This document shows positions 43,640 to 54,940 of a stretch of DNA of 64,000 nt, in pieces. The stretch lies in assembly GCA_032716605.1 (NCBI GenBank), contig CM064539.1, positions 351,501-415,500 on the forward strand. Reading direction: 5' to 3'. The DNA comes from Paralithodes platypus (lineage: Eukaryota; Arthropoda; Malacostraca; Decapoda; Lithodidae). Position 1 is the stretch's first letter, and each line of letters begins with the position of its first letter. The position numbers and the translations under genes were made by a program. The notes beneath the pieces are model-generated. The model worked only from the letters and a program-made list of their open reading frames with translations. It was not told the origin of the DNA and ran no database searches.

Positions 43640-43815
43640 CTCTCAAGTCCACCCACCTTTTACTTGCTTATTTGTGCCTGAACCTTGTATATCTTGTGTA
43701 TATTATGGCCTTTAGTGCATTCAGTGATAGGGGCGGTGGGCCTGGTGGTAATGATGAAGGAATTGAATGCCCGGGACTATCAAAACAGAGTCAAGTCAAG
43801 TGCCGCGTCTGACGA
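43640..43815 (+). repeat. pogo/Tigger internal fragment
   Basis: GGCCTTTAGTGCATTCAGTG and TGCCCGGGACTATCAAAACA match the interiors of 20787-21481 and 58968-59813. Termini not found here. Confidence 0.5.
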
Positions 43816-44559
43816 AGCCACGGAAAAATGACGATGAGTTTCTATCTACTGTATTTATATCTATCTATTTGCTCAGACTCATTCCAAATATTTTCTATTT
43901 TTTATTTTTAATATATATACAGTATATTTTTGGTATTACTGGGGGTATGCTAAATATGACTATGGTTTCAAATAAAGTCTATGTGGTAAGTAATATCAAC
44001 ATAATTATGATATCTGGTGCCACGCGAAATGATGGGTGTCCACGTGTACTGTATTAGGTAAAAAGGGCGGATATGACCACTTTTGGGCTCCCAAAACGCT
44101 TATTAGGAACTGTAGACACTTACTGACAATTTTGTGTTTTTTCCGACCCCCCACCCGCGTATTAGGGTTTTCGCATACAGTTGACCCCGACTTAAGAACG
44201 TCCATTCAGCGAAATTTTGGTTGTACGAAGATCACAAATTACTACCATTTACAGTATGTATGCATGTACAGTATGTATAATAGATTTTGATATAAGTTCT
44301 TTTGTCTATTGTGTCGTTCCTGTTTTGGTTTGTTTGTTTTGCAAGTTTTACAATATCATTTCATTGGTTTCATTATTACACTGTTCAATAATTGGGGAAA
44401 ACTATGGTACTTAAGTATCTATTTTTCATTAACAAGTTGACAATTAAAATTGCATAATAGGAAGACATTTTACAGACAAACATAATAAAGGTTGATCCAC
44501 TGACAGTACTTTTGTTTTTCAGGAAGAAAACAAATTAAAGTGAGGAAATGTATGTATGT

Positions 44560-44890
44560 ATTATAATGTAAAACTTGCAAAATAAACAAACCAAAACATA
44601 TACGAACACAGTAAAAAGACAAAATAACTAATACAAATCGCTATGTGGAAACAACGCTTAAGTAAAATAATAATTTAGAAATAAAAGAACACAATCCACC
44701 ACATATGTATATACTCTGGCACTTGCCCCAGTTTTCCCCCCTTTTTTTTATGGGTGTGGCCGACTCGAGACATAGCCCGAACAGGGACATCACAACATAT
44801 CAGAAAACAAACACAAAACAAAACACAAAATCACACACATCTAGGTTGCCCACGAGAAAACCCAAAGACCCAGGCCCATTTGGGATCCCC
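44560..44890. repeat. Body repeat (plus) and SINE-like LINE-tail element (minus)
   Basis: 44562-44690 is the AATGTAAAACTTGCAAAATA body. 44705-44880 is the tail element (GGCCGACTCGAGACATAGCC, TTGCCCACGAGAAAACCC). Confidence 0.6.
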
Positions 44891-44927
44891 AGCAAAAGAT
44901 ACTGTAACAATTTTCTAGTTAATGTAC

Positions 44928-45097
44928 CTGTGTGAAGTTAGGTGGCCCAGCAGAACTTGTGACTGGGGCTCGTTCCCCTGTGGTGGTGGTGGTGGTGGTG
45001 GTGGTGGATGTAGTGGTGGTGGATGGCATCAGGGGGGGTCAGCTCTGTACTGGACACCTTTGGAGGGGGGCTGTCATCATGCTCCAGTAGTCGTCAT
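44928..45097 (-). CDS. Candidate Thr-rich exon with one in-frame stop
   Basis: Minus-strand acceptor TTTGTAATTTCAG and donor TTCACACAG/GTACAT enclose 170 bp. In one frame it reads DDYWSMMTAPLQRCPVQS, stop, PPLMPSTTTTS, ten Thr, GERAPVTSSAGPPNFTQ, ending in phase 0. The middle of another frame reads SPPPKVSSTELTPP. Two C homopolymers (6 and 7 C) flank that middle part. Compensating one-base length errors there would give one open frame, so sequencing error is as likely as a real stop. The Thr run resembles an O-glycosylated linker. Family unknown. Confidence 0.4.
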
Positions 45098-45194
45098 CTG
45101 AAATTACAAACACTTTAAAAACACTTCATAACAAAGTCCAAGGAAAAACTACAATCAATTCTAGTTAATCGTCTGACATGCTGTCTTGAGAGCG

Positions 45195-45355
45195 TAATGG
45201 TACTGTAATTAAGCATTGAGAGTACTAGTGAGGATATGCGTAAAAATAGGCTTAGATGGTATGGACATGTGAAAAGTAATTGGGTTAAGAAAAGTCTATG
45301 AATGTGGAGGGAGTTGCAAGGAGAAGTTGTCCAAGAAAGGTGTGGGATCAGGTAC
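45195..45355 (+). pseudogene. LINE C-terminal fragment
   Basis: Reads RLRWYGHVKSNWVKKS, then after a frame break NVEGVARRSCPRKVWDQV, the basic C-terminal tail typical of RTE-like proteins. About 50 codons. Confidence 0.5.
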
Positions 45356-45629
45356 TGTACACGTCTCTCTCACTCACTATCCGATGCCCCAATTTACGAT
45401 ATTATAATAGGTTTTTAAGATGTTTGGGTTTGGGTTTTGGCTTGTCCGAGAACGCATCCCCATTTACCCAATTTATTTTAGGGTTTGCTATACAAATTTT
45501 TCTATTCAAGATCAGGTTTTCAGGAACATAACCCAATCGTAAATCGAGGTAGATCTGTATACAGTACTGTACTTATATTCATTAGTTTCATATATTTTAT
45601 TTTTATTTATTTTATTTACACACATACAT

Positions 45630-45762
45630 ACATAAAATTTTAAGACTGAGTGTTCCACACATAAGTGCAGTTTCAGTCTCTTGTCCTAATGGCGGAATTC
45701 CAGGCAACCCTGTTAAGGGCTGCTTCACTTGTCAACTTCTTGGATTTGAGATCGGCGCGTAT
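45630..45762 (+). repeat. Dispersed repeat (GGCAACCCTGTTAAGGGCTG family)
   Basis: Near-identical to 37170-37300, ending GAGATCGGCGCGTATA, where the inverted terminus of the composite element begins. Confidence 0.6.
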
Positions 45763-46047
45763 AGGGTAGAGGCACCAAAGGAGACTCAAAAAGTGTTAAA
45801 GTTTTCAAGAAAAAAATCAGTGTCAAGCTCATTCATTCTTTTAACTTGAAACTCACTTGATATATTACCAAATGGTTATTCTTTTAATGGTTGTGTCAAT
45901 GTTTGATATATTTCAAGTATTTTCCGAGATAAGAGGTCCAATATCAAGTGCGTCTCCTTATGACCACCAAACCCTAAGTAGACGCACCCCAGTCCAGTGC
46001 AGACGAACGTCTGTTTTTTTGTATTAATATGTGAATAATTTGATTAT

Positions 46048-46850
46048 TTAGTTGTTGTTGTTGTTGTTCCCTAAGCTGCCTGGCCGAACAGCCCCGAGTC
46101 CCTGAGGAAGGCCATGGCCACGATCGGGCTTTCCCACAGAGCTCTCATTGAGTGTAGGTTGTGTTGTTGGCGTAAGTGGTTGTGTGAAATGCAGTCTTCT
46201 ATGATGTGTTTAATGGTATGGGATGCTGTGTTACATCCCGGGCAGGCGTCGACAACGGAGTCATCCAGTCTCTTCTGATAGCTCAGGAGAGCTGGATGGT
46301 GTCCGCATCTCAGCCTGGCCAGGTGGACTCTGTCCTCGCGAGGGAGGGAGGATTCGGAAGGATGGATTTCGGGAGCTCGTGCATGCAGCTGCGTGTTGTC
46401 TGTGAGTGAGTGGATGGATTGACGAGAGATATGAGTATGGATGTGCTTCTGGAAGTTGGTTCAGGGTGGGCAGGGAGGGAGAGAGGACAATAACTGTGTG
46501 TGATACCGTGTGCTGGGTGTTGTTTTGATATTTCTTGGTGTCTGTGGGTGTGTTGCCATGTAGTTTAGTGGGTGGTCTTGGTTCGTGGAGGCTGCTGCCA
46601 GGAATTGAGTGCCTCTCATGTCCAGATGGTCTTTGACTTTGAGGATTTTGGTTTCTTGATGTAGATGATCTGTGGGTGCAGTAGCTGTGCAGCCTGTAAT
46701 GATCTTCAGGGCTTTGTTTTGGATAGTCTGTAAGGTCTTATGATGTGTTTCAGCTAGGTTAGAAGCCCAGGCTGGGCTTGCGTATTCCATTACTGATCTT
46801 ATGTATTGTTTATATACTGTGGTGGTAGTTTCTTTGTTGTGTCCAAATTT
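46048..46850 (-). mobile_element. 5'-truncated Jockey-like LINE with CAA tail
   Basis: The minus-strand 3' end is GGCCAGGCAGCTTAGGGAAC plus (CAA)n at 46048-46068. Coding sequence remains only for the last ~110 residues of the reverse transcriptase. A shorter copy of the same end is at 34128-34260. Confidence 0.75.
46461..46790 (-). pseudogene. Jockey-like reverse transcriptase C-terminus
   Basis: Residues 1-60 read MEYASPAWASNLAETHHKTL, QTIQNKALKIITGCTATAPT, DHLHQETKILKVKDHLDMRG. This run is highly characteristic of Jockey-clade elements from arthropods and related animals. It lies after the thumb and has no catalytic residues. The frame ends at a stop 400 bp before the tail, so the rest is 3' UTR. 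It is a remnant of the protein that could have mobilised the CAA-tailed SINE-like family. Confidence 0.75.
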
Positions 46851-47484
46851 TGTGTGAGCAAGTGACTATTTTATTAGTCATTATTATTATTATGATTATT
46901 TAGTAGATAATATTTATACCACTTATACTTCTAGCTTAAACTAAAGTAGTTGCATGCTGATAGTGGGCCTACATTGTACATCTATAGAGAAAATAAATTG
47001 TGAAAGACTTTGCCCGAATCCTAAGCCATTTTTGGCAACATTTCCAAATAGCTACGAAAACTACATCAACGTGTAGTGAATACCACCAACCAACATCCGA
47101 CTCTATATATATTTTCTTTAAAATATCGCGCCGCAGTGAAGTTACAATTGTCGAGAATTGCACATTTGTTGGTAAAAAGCAACCCCGCCACCCTTCCCCT
47201 GCCTAGCTAGTTTGCGAGGGAGGGGGGAGGAAAGGAGGGGGAAAATACGTAATAGCGCTTATATCTCTCATATATATCGATATTATATCACCACAAAGCA
47301 CATGAATGCATATAAGATGCATAGTAACAAAGAAATATGCGAAATAACCCACAAATTACCGATTCGCGAAGTGGGGGAGGAGAGAGAAATAAAGGAGTGT
47401 CGATTTCCCTCTCTCCTTCGCCCCCCACTGGCACAACCCTTTACTAAAGGGTTGTGGGCGGGTGCCCAACCCCAAAAGGGGTTG

Positions 47485-47985
47485 AAATAGGGGAGCTATC
47501 CCCCCGCCAAAGGCGGCTTTCTAGGGCCTTTCCTAGCTGATGCTGAGAGGATTGGGTTCTAGTCATATGGTGATGGGCTGGTCTATCAGAGTGAGAACTG
47601 AGCGATCTCTGCCATACCCATAGCTTACTCCGACTGTTCCTTTTACTTATGTATTTCCTAGATCTCAAGTGACGGCGTCTTTTCCGTGGATTGACCTCCC
47701 AATCTACCAAGATTGGAAGCCAAAGCGTCACATTTTTCCTTTGCCCCTCAACTTTCTCTTCCTAATTGCTGAGGGGCACGGGGCCCTGGGTGGGGCTTTG
47801 GTTTCCCGGGCGTTTCCGCACCCTCCTCAGCTCCCCGCCATGGAATGGCTTCGGTCACCCAGGCTTTATTGTGGTCGGCGGGGAGGGTTCTGTGGGGGCG
47901 CTCGGTTATGGCCTTGGCCTTGCTCGGGGCCATGGGGCTGTTCGGCCAGGCAGCTTGGGGAACAACAACAACAACTACTAAAGGG
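47485..47985 (+). repeat. SINE-like repeat with CAA tail, longest copy
   Basis: Begins near AACCCCAAAAGGGGTTGAAA, passes GATCTCTGCCATACCCATAG, GGTTTCCCGGGCGTTTCC and GGCTTTATTGTGGTCGG, and ends GGCAGCTTGGGGAACAACAA plus CAACAAC. The last ~40 bp are those of the Jockey-like LINE at 46048. The several open frames are not conserved between copies. Confidence 0.7.
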
Positions 47986-48216
47986 TTGTGCCACTGGCCC
48001 CACCGCACGGCAGCACGAGTCACTCTAGTGAGGGAGTCAGAGGTACGTCCAAACAAGTAGACCTATGTCTCGTTGATGTTCAGTCACAGTCAATGAAAAA
48101 GTGCAATTTGGCCACATTTAGACCCCTGAGTGTGTGAGTGTGTATTTACCTAATTGTATTTACCTAATTGTAGTTTACAGGAGTTGAGCTAAGCTCGTGT
48201 TGTCCCGTCTCTCAGT

Positions 48217-50047
48217 CTACTTTTTATCCATTTTTTTCTTGAAAATATGGATGTTCCTTGCCCCTACCACCTCCTCCTCCAGCCCATTCCATTTGTCAAT
48301 ACATCTATAGGGGAAGCTAAACTTCCTGATATCGTTCTTGCAGGTAGGTCTTTTTACTTTGTAGCTGTGGCCTCTAGTTATTCCTGTATCCATAATTAAC
48401 ATATCCTCCCTATCCAGCCCCCGAGTGCATTTGTACATCATTATCATGTCTCCCCTCTCTCTCCTCTCTTTTAAACTTGGTAGATTTAATTTGTCTAGCC
48501 TCCCTTCATATGGCAGTTCTCTGAGACTTGGAACCAATCTAGTAACTGCTCTCTGGATTCTTTCTAACTTGTGAATATGATTCTTTAGATGCGGGGACCA
48601 CACCACTGCTGCATACTCCAATCTTGGTCTAATCATACTCTTCATAATTTTCGCTACCATGGTCTCATCCAAGTAGTTCAGAGCAACTTTCATATTCCCG
48701 GCCATTGCATACATTCCGCTAAAGAGCTTGTTAATATGTTTCTCTGGCGACAAATTATCTTGTATAATCAACCCTAAATCCTTTTCTTTTTCGGCCTTGC
48801 TAATTATATTATCTCCCATCCTGTACTCCCAATTTGGTCTATTCACACTTCTTCCCATATTTAACACATGGCATTTACTTATATTAAATTTCATTTTCCA
48901 CTTGGTGCTCCATTCATATATTTTATCTAAATCCCCTTGCAGCTCCTCACAACTACTTTTATTTGTTATTTGTCTCATAATTTTTACGTCGTCTGCAAAC
49001 ATTGACATGTAGGAATTTATGCCTATCGGCAGGTCATTCACGTACATAAGGAACATGAGAGGTGCCAACACAGATCCCTGCGGCACACCACTCTCAACTT
49101 TCCGCCACGATGAGTAAGTTCCTCTAATGTTGGTCCTCATTTCCCTATCTGTTAGATAGCTCTCCATCCATTTCAGCAAACTCCCCCGGACACATCCTAG
49201 CGTCTCAAGCTTAGATAACAATCTCTTATGTGGTACCTTATCGAATGCTTTGGAAAGGTCTAAGTAGACGCAGTCCACCCATCCGCCTCTTTCTTGGAGT
49301 ACATCTATCACCCTACTGTAATAACATAGCAAACTGGTAACACAAGATGTCCCTTCTCTGAATCCAAATTGCTTTGGGGTTATTATCTTCTTTCTCTCCA
49401 ACATTTTCATCCATCTCTTCCTAATTAGCTTTTCACAAATCTTGCATACAATACTAGTAAGTGAAACTGGTCTATAGTTTAGAGGGTCCTCAGGGTTTCC
49501 ATTCTTGTATATCGAGATGATATTAGCTCTTTTCCATTCAACAGGAACCTGTCCTTTATCTAAGGAAGCTTGAATTATGTCCCTCACTGGCTCCACTAAT
49601 TGCTCTGCACACTCCTTTAAAACCCAGGCAGACACTTCATCCGGTCCCATAGCTTTCCTTACTTCAAGTCCTCTCATCGCAGATAACAGCTCATCTCTAG
49701 TTATTTCAATCTTACTAAGACCACTCTCCAGTACTCCCGCCTGTGGTTCGTCAAAACCTTCCTCTCTAGTAAAAACTGACCCCAATTTGTTATTCATTAC
49801 CTCACACATGTCCGATACATTTTCATACGTCCTAGCATCAACTCTTAATTTAGTAATTTGTTTCTTTACCTTCAACTTACTGTTTATATATTTATAAAAT
49901 AATCTAGGGTCACTTTCACATTTATTTACTATGTTCTTCTCATAGTTCATTTTAACTTGCCTAATTATGTTAACATATCTATTCCTCTCCTGTTTATATT
50001 TTTTCCGATTACTCTCAGTGTTCCTTCTTCTTAATCTAGCCCAGGGG
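48217..50047 (-). CDS. CR1/L2-like LINE reverse transcriptase (ORF2, 3' part)
   Basis: An uninterrupted frame of about 610 codons from the hAT insertion point to the stop. (The open frame itself starts upstream at 50085, inside hAT sequence.) Fingers: VRKAMGPDEVSAWVLKECAE and LNYRPVSLTSIVCKICEKL. Palm motif A: VDCVYLDLSKAFDKVPHKRL. Motif B: VESGVPQGSVLAPLMFLMYV. Catalytic box: SMFADDVKIM, at 48989-49000. Thumb: EKDLGLIIQDNLSPEKHI. C-terminus: LPYEGRLDKLNLPSLKERRE and FSFPYRCIDKWNGLEEEVV, typical of CR1/L2-group proteins. It copies element RNA at a nicked target in the nucleus. The copy looks enzymatically intact here but is separated from its endonuclease. Confidence 0.9.
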
Positions 50048-50725
50048 TTCCCAAAGTGGTCGATATCGACCATCCAAGGGGTCAATGAATCGCCAAGGGT
50101 CGAAAGGGGGTCGATAAATGGCTAGGTGAGGAACGTTTCAAAAGATGTACTGTAGACCCATCTCTATGTGAAAAGCTGAAAAGGTGTAAGAATGCATTGT
50201 TCTATTTGGCAGACCTACATTCAAAGTTTAATGAGGTACGGTACAGAAACGTCTGCAGGGTAAAGATGTTACCATTATTCAGGACAGGACAATTCTACTG
50301 GGCTTCCAAGGCAAACTAGGCTGGTTTAAAGCGTCATTGGCACAGAGATTTTCAGTACTTTTCGAACTTACAACAGTCGGCAGAAAGTGAAAGCATTTCA
50401 GATGGTGACATGGAAACATACGCACACCTGGACAAATTGATTGAAGACTTTAAAGTGCGCTTTGATGACCTGGAGAAAATGCAAGTGCCTGAATGAATTC
50501 TTACACCATTTGCCTTGGAAATACAAAATGAAGACATTAACTCTACTAATACTAATATTAAGGTACTACTATAATTCCACATATTTATTGTATCATAATA
50601 TGCATGTAATACGTTTCTTTTTTAACAACATATTATATTATTCTTATTTTTAAATGTTTGGGGGTCGATCAATAATTTGAAACTTCATTAAGGGGTCAAT
50701 GAGCTGAAGAGTTTGGGAATCCCTG
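50042..50725 (+). mobile_element. hAT-like element inserted in the LINE
   Basis: Ends CAGGGGTTCCCAAAGTGG and AGTTTGGGAATCCCTG, flanked by the exact 8-bp duplication ATCTAGCC (50034-50041 and 50726-50733), the hallmark of hAT insertion. The plus-strand interior (about 50215-50530) holds frame-broken transposase-like sequence, e.g. DVTIIQDRTILLGFQ, AKLGWFKASLAQR and DLEKMQVPE, reminiscent of ZBED5-like hAT proteins. Deleted and inactive. Confidence 0.8.
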
Positions 50726-50733
50726 ATCTAGCC

Positions 50734-51700
50734 CAAGCTGCATCACGCCTACCCAAAGCTCTTTTGCATTTCAAATTAAACCAATCTTTCTGCTTAGTAA
50801 AATTTCCAGTTTTATATCTTGGGACAAACAGATTGGTTCCTACTCTATAAATTTTGAGGAATCTACTATATTTACCTTGTACGTCCTGTTCCTTAAAAAT
50901 AAGATCCCAATCTACTCCCTCTAAATATCTTTTCAAGGATACATAATCAGCTTTACTATAATTTAATCTGTCATTTATGTAGCTATTGTCTAATCTATTG
51001 GCATTACTCGAGGTCAACTTCCATTTTAGTAATAGGTGATCACTTTTACCTACAGGACATAGATAGTTTATATCACTAATTTCGTGAGGATCTTTTGTAA
51101 AAATCAGATCGAGTTTAGAAGGTTCGTTATTACCCCTCATTCTTGTAATTTCCTTCACATGTTGTGCAAGTACATTTTCCGTAACCAACTTCACTAGCCG
51201 ACTTCCCCAAGATCTCTGATTTGGCCCTGCATCTCCCGATTCCCAATCAACCCTCACTACAGTTGAAATCTCCTACCAAGATCAATCGATTCTTCCTTAA
51301 AAGCAATCTTCTCAATGACTGAATCATATCCTCTACCATCTCCTCAAACTCCAACTCCCTCCATGCTCTGGTCTTTGGTGGCATGTAAGCTACTGCTATG
51401 TCTAGCTTTTTTCCTTCTATATCATTGAGTTCAACTGCCATTATTTCTGCCTTGTCATTATTTAACTCCACGTGCTTTGCTGTCATAGGGTTCTTAACTA
51501 ATACTGCCACTCCACCTCCCCTTTTACCCTTCCTATCATATCTCCATATATTATATCCTTCACTAAACACTATGTTGCTGTCAAAGTTCTGGTTCAGCTT
51601 TGTCTCCGTCAAACAGACTATCTGTGGTTGATCTTTTCTTAATATATCATCTAACTCTACCTTTTTACTGTTTATTCCATCTATATTAGTGTACTAGCAC
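50734..51700 (-). pseudogene. LINE endonuclease domain (ORF2, 5' part, frameshifted)
   Basis: From the 5' side: YTNIDGINSKKVELDDIL after a stop at about 51695, QPQIVCLTETKLNQNF (catalytic Glu region), YDRKGKRGGGVAVLVKNP, LILVGDFNC at about 51255. The frame then shifts by about 51250, and VDWESGDAGPNQRSWGSRL, PSKLDLIFTKDP and VGKSDHLLLKWKL follow (the Asp and Ser-Asp-His motifs). It ends ALGRRDAAWAR at the hAT target site, and the other side resumes WARLRRRNTE. This is an APE-type nuclease that nicks the target. Two lesions before the hAT insertion disable it. Confidence 0.8.
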
Positions 51701-51749
51701 AGTATATTTGAATCCACCTCCTTGTTTCTCTTCCCTCTCTGCCTCCTAC

Positions 51750-52910
51750 CAGGTTCACCTCCTCCTCCATCCCTTCCCTGACCTAGTTCCACCTCCCCTG
51801 CTAATTCTATTCTCCTCCCTCCCCCTCTGTTCCACCTCCACCACATCCTGACTCTCTCTCCGGTCCCCTGCTCCCTGCATTATCTCTCGCTCCGTCTCCT
51901 TGCTTTGACTTCGTACTTGTCTCTCTGTCTCTTTCCCTATCACTCCTCTTACTTTCGGTTCTTGGTGGCTCCTGATGTACCACTTCCTCACTTGCCCTTC
52001 CCTTATTCTCCAAAAAAAATCTTCTTTTGCTCTTCAGACAACTTTCCATTCTCTTCATCAGCCTTAGCTTGGAGTTCCCTTAACTGTTCTCGTTCTTCTA
52101 CACTTAGGTCCATTTTTACCCTTATATGATTCAGCTCTGTCGAATTTAATTTCCAGCTCACATTGGCTACTGCTTCTGCTGTTGATCTAAACTTTAGTTC
52201 CACTCTTAGTGGTCTCATCTCGCCCTTCTTATATTTTCCTAACCTTCTCACCTCCTCCAATTCTTTTACCCATCCATAACCCTCATCTAAGTAATCCAGT
52301 ATCCCCTTGACTTTCACAACATCCCTTTCCTTTCTTACCTTCATATCTGCCAGGTGCTCTTCCACATCTCCAAAGATTACTACACACTTACCTCTATCTA
52401 TTGTCTCTCTCACTACCTTCTCTTTCTTCTTTAAAACTTGCACTACATTTTTTTCAAACTCTTTCTTTTCCTTTTCTCTCTCTCTTCCTTCTGCTCCTTC
52501 ACAATTTCTTCAAGGGCTACCATCGTGGCACTCTCTAACCTTGTCCATTCATTTTTTACCTCACTAATTCCTTTTACTTCCTCACTCAGGTGGCCCTCAT
52601 ATTCCTTAAGCTGAGCCTTGAGTGCCACATTTTCCGCCGCTAACTCGTCTACTCTGGCCATCACTGCCTCTAGGCTGTCACTTACTGGCCTAGGCCTATC
52701 CACCCCGCTAGTAACGCCACACATATCGGACACTTTACTTTAGCCCCTAACTCCTTCCTCCAATTTTCCATCACTCCCCTCCATCTCACAAGACCCATCA
52801 ATTGTTTTTTCATACTTGCCAACTGATCATCCTTGTCCTCGGTGATAAAGCCTTCAAATTCGTATTCCTCCTCATCCCCAGCTAGGCTTTCACGCCTTCC
52901 CGCCATCGCG
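51750..52910 (-). pseudogene. LINE ORF1 (coiled-coil, RNA-binding type), frameshifted
   Basis: Three overlapping open pieces in different frames. First: MAGRRESLAGDEEEYEFEG. Second: SLEAVMARVDELAAENVALK and LKEYEGHLSEEVKG with heptad-like spacing, a likely coiled coil. Third: CVVIFGDVEEHLADMKVRK and EVRRLGKYKKGEMRPLRVEL, a pattern of the RRM-like ORF1 proteins of CR1/L2-type LINEs. Then ELQAKADEENGKLSEEQKKI and basic Arg/Glu-rich sequence. It would bind element RNA in a ribonucleoprotein. Confidence 0.65.
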
Positions 52911-53879
52911 AGGTGGTCGTCTTCCAGCCTAAAAACAACAATCGCCCCACTATCCCATCTCACTCCAGGAACTGTTTTACTTAATCCATATTTTCAATTA
53001 CTTGGAATATCCAATTAAATCTGAATTCTCATAAAAACCCGGGACAACACTTAGACACTCCTATCAACTTCACACAAGGTAACTCATTATCGGAGAGCAG
53101 CTGCGAGGTGTTGACAGCTCGGAGGCCTTCTAGGAAGTACCGGTATGTGTGTGTGTGTTGTGAAGCTGGGTATCGAAAGCTCACACTTAGACCTACGTGA
53201 CAAAAACAAATTGTACGATTATTTCTGTCATTATTTAGTCTTTATTCGATAGTTCATAGACTATTTATTTCTATTTTCCATTTCTGTTAGTTTGTAGTTG
53301 TAGTTCATGCACTATTAATTCAATATTCTTGCAACTGAAATAAGATATAATATTATAAATAGGGCAGATAACTTTGATAAATAACACTAAACCAATGGAG
53401 ACGCACACCACCACCCCATCCAGACGCGTCTCTATATGGCCCGCACGTGTGCGTCTCCATTGGGCCTCGAAGTCAAATGAAGGTAGCTCCACCACCATCA
53501 AAGGAAACTCGACCATGAATACAGGAGGAGGTGGGGCGAGATTGGGGTTTACCATGCATGCGGTTTATGCCCTTCTAAACCCAGTTTGAAAAAAAGCGTC
53601 TCCATTGGTTTTGGACCATATCATGAACCAATGGGGACGCACCCACTTTCACGAGCACTCGTTCATGCAAGAGTCATGAAACCATGCAGGAGTATAGTTC
53701 AAGACATGCTCTTTCCATTTGAAACAAAAGAAAAACAATCCGAGTTAGAGAAGTAGGAAAAAAATTAGCTGTGAAAAAATCGCTTTCTTAGGTTTGGGCT
53801 ACGAGATACCCCGAAAATCTCATTTTTATTTTTTTGTTTTTTTTCTCAAGATAAATGTGTGTCCTATTAGGCTGGTAGT

Positions 53880-53993
53880 CTTTGAGAACATCACTAATAG
53901 CATAAAGTATTTTTTGATGTATTTGTTTTCTTTTCAGGTACTTTAGTTTTTTGCATGGCAGTTTTTTTGCATGAAGTGCGTCTCTACTGGACA
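53880..53993 (+). repeat. 109-bp segment duplicated at 55873-55981
   Basis: TGAGAACATCACTAATAGCA to GAAGTGCGTCTCTACTGGA is identical in both places by eye. Here it forms the right subterminal part of the large TIR element. Confidence 0.8.
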
Positions 53994-54029
53994 ATTCGTC
54001 TCCTTTGGTATCTCTACCCTACTTCAGTC

Positions 54030-54940
54030 CGATCTAAAAACTAACAAAAAAATTGAAAACAAATGCAGCCCTGCCGCCATTTAGGATGCGAGATTAACAT
54101 TCTCTGTGGACAAAACGGTCTTTAAACTTGTATGTATGGTCAAAAACAGACCTAAAGTTAATATTTTCCACCCGACGGCCCTATTACTGTACAGTATATG
54201 AGCAGAAAATTACCATTTTAAATGATATATATACAGTACAGTATATTCCAATATTGCTGTTGGAAAATATTTTTATGAACCTTCGAAAACTAAAACAAAT
54301 AAGTGTGTTTTCGTATTACAAACGTATATAGTAGCTATATAGTTATTTTGGGAGGTTCCAAAATATATCGTGTTTGAGTGCGGAAAATCACTATGTGATG
54401 CATACGGTAGTAAAGTACGGTTAAGGCGATTATTGTGGGTGAAAAACAAGCGATAGTACAAAAATTTGCTGGCACAACTTGTGAATCGGCTAGGATAGAC
54501 AATTTTATTAACCCGGCCAGTACCGGTGACGTCTTTTAAACTTTATTCTGGAATTTCGGTGCCAGTATCCTATGTTCAAATCGTTAGAGTACAGTACCAC
54601 ATACATGTATTTACTTCTTTCATTGATTTCATTCATTAGGTTTATTTGCAAGTTAATTGGTGGGTTGGTGATAATATGATATTATATATTCTGTTTACTA
54701 ATTACAGTACTGTAAAAGAGTTTGAGGGACGTTTATCATTTAGACTGACTATAATTTTTCTAGGCCCAAGACTTTATTCAGTTTAGTAAAGACCTTGCAG
54801 TTACAGGCCTACAGGCCTACCCTATTTACGATGTCTCAATTTTCCCTTTTAACATATCAGTGATGATATGCTGCATAGAAAAGTTCAATCTTAAAGCCGA
54901 AAGAAATAAGATTACTTCCCGGGAAGAAAATATGCCTATA
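54030..54940. other. Gene-free stretch with SINE and MITE remnants
   Basis: 54512-54550 starts a TTAACCCGGCCAGTACCGGT MITE remnant. 54535-54680 is a decayed tRNA-related SINE (CCTATGTTCAAATCGTTAGA). No gene. Confidence 0.4.

Larger units (their letters stand above)
48140..53110 (-). mobile_element. Nearly full-length CR1/L2-like LINE (two ORFs)
   Basis: Runs from a 5' region near 53110 through ORF1 (about 52910-51750) and ORF2 (about 51700-48217) to a short 3' UTR ending in repeated ATTAGGTAAATACA units. ORF2 is interrupted by a hAT element with a clean 8-bp duplication and by one frameshift and one stop near its start. Partial copies at 59985-60450 (+) and 61036-61672 (-) are over 90% alike at protein level, so the family has been recently active. 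Confidence 0.85.
45764..54018. mobile_element. Candidate large TIR element holding nested retroelements
   Basis: GGGTAGAGGCACCAAAGGAG at 45764 is matched in inverse by CTCCTTTGGTATCTCTACCC ending at 54018. Both lie next to TA. Motifs of the form GTGCGTCTCC/GGAGACGCAC recur near both ends (45953, 45990, 53400, 53450, 53590, 53635, 53977), as expected of subterminal transposase sites. A Jockey-like LINE end, a SINE and a full CR1/L2-like LINE are inserted inside. No transposase is recognised. A 68-codon minus-strand Lys-rich frame at 53788-53994 is the only possible relic. Confidence 0.45.
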
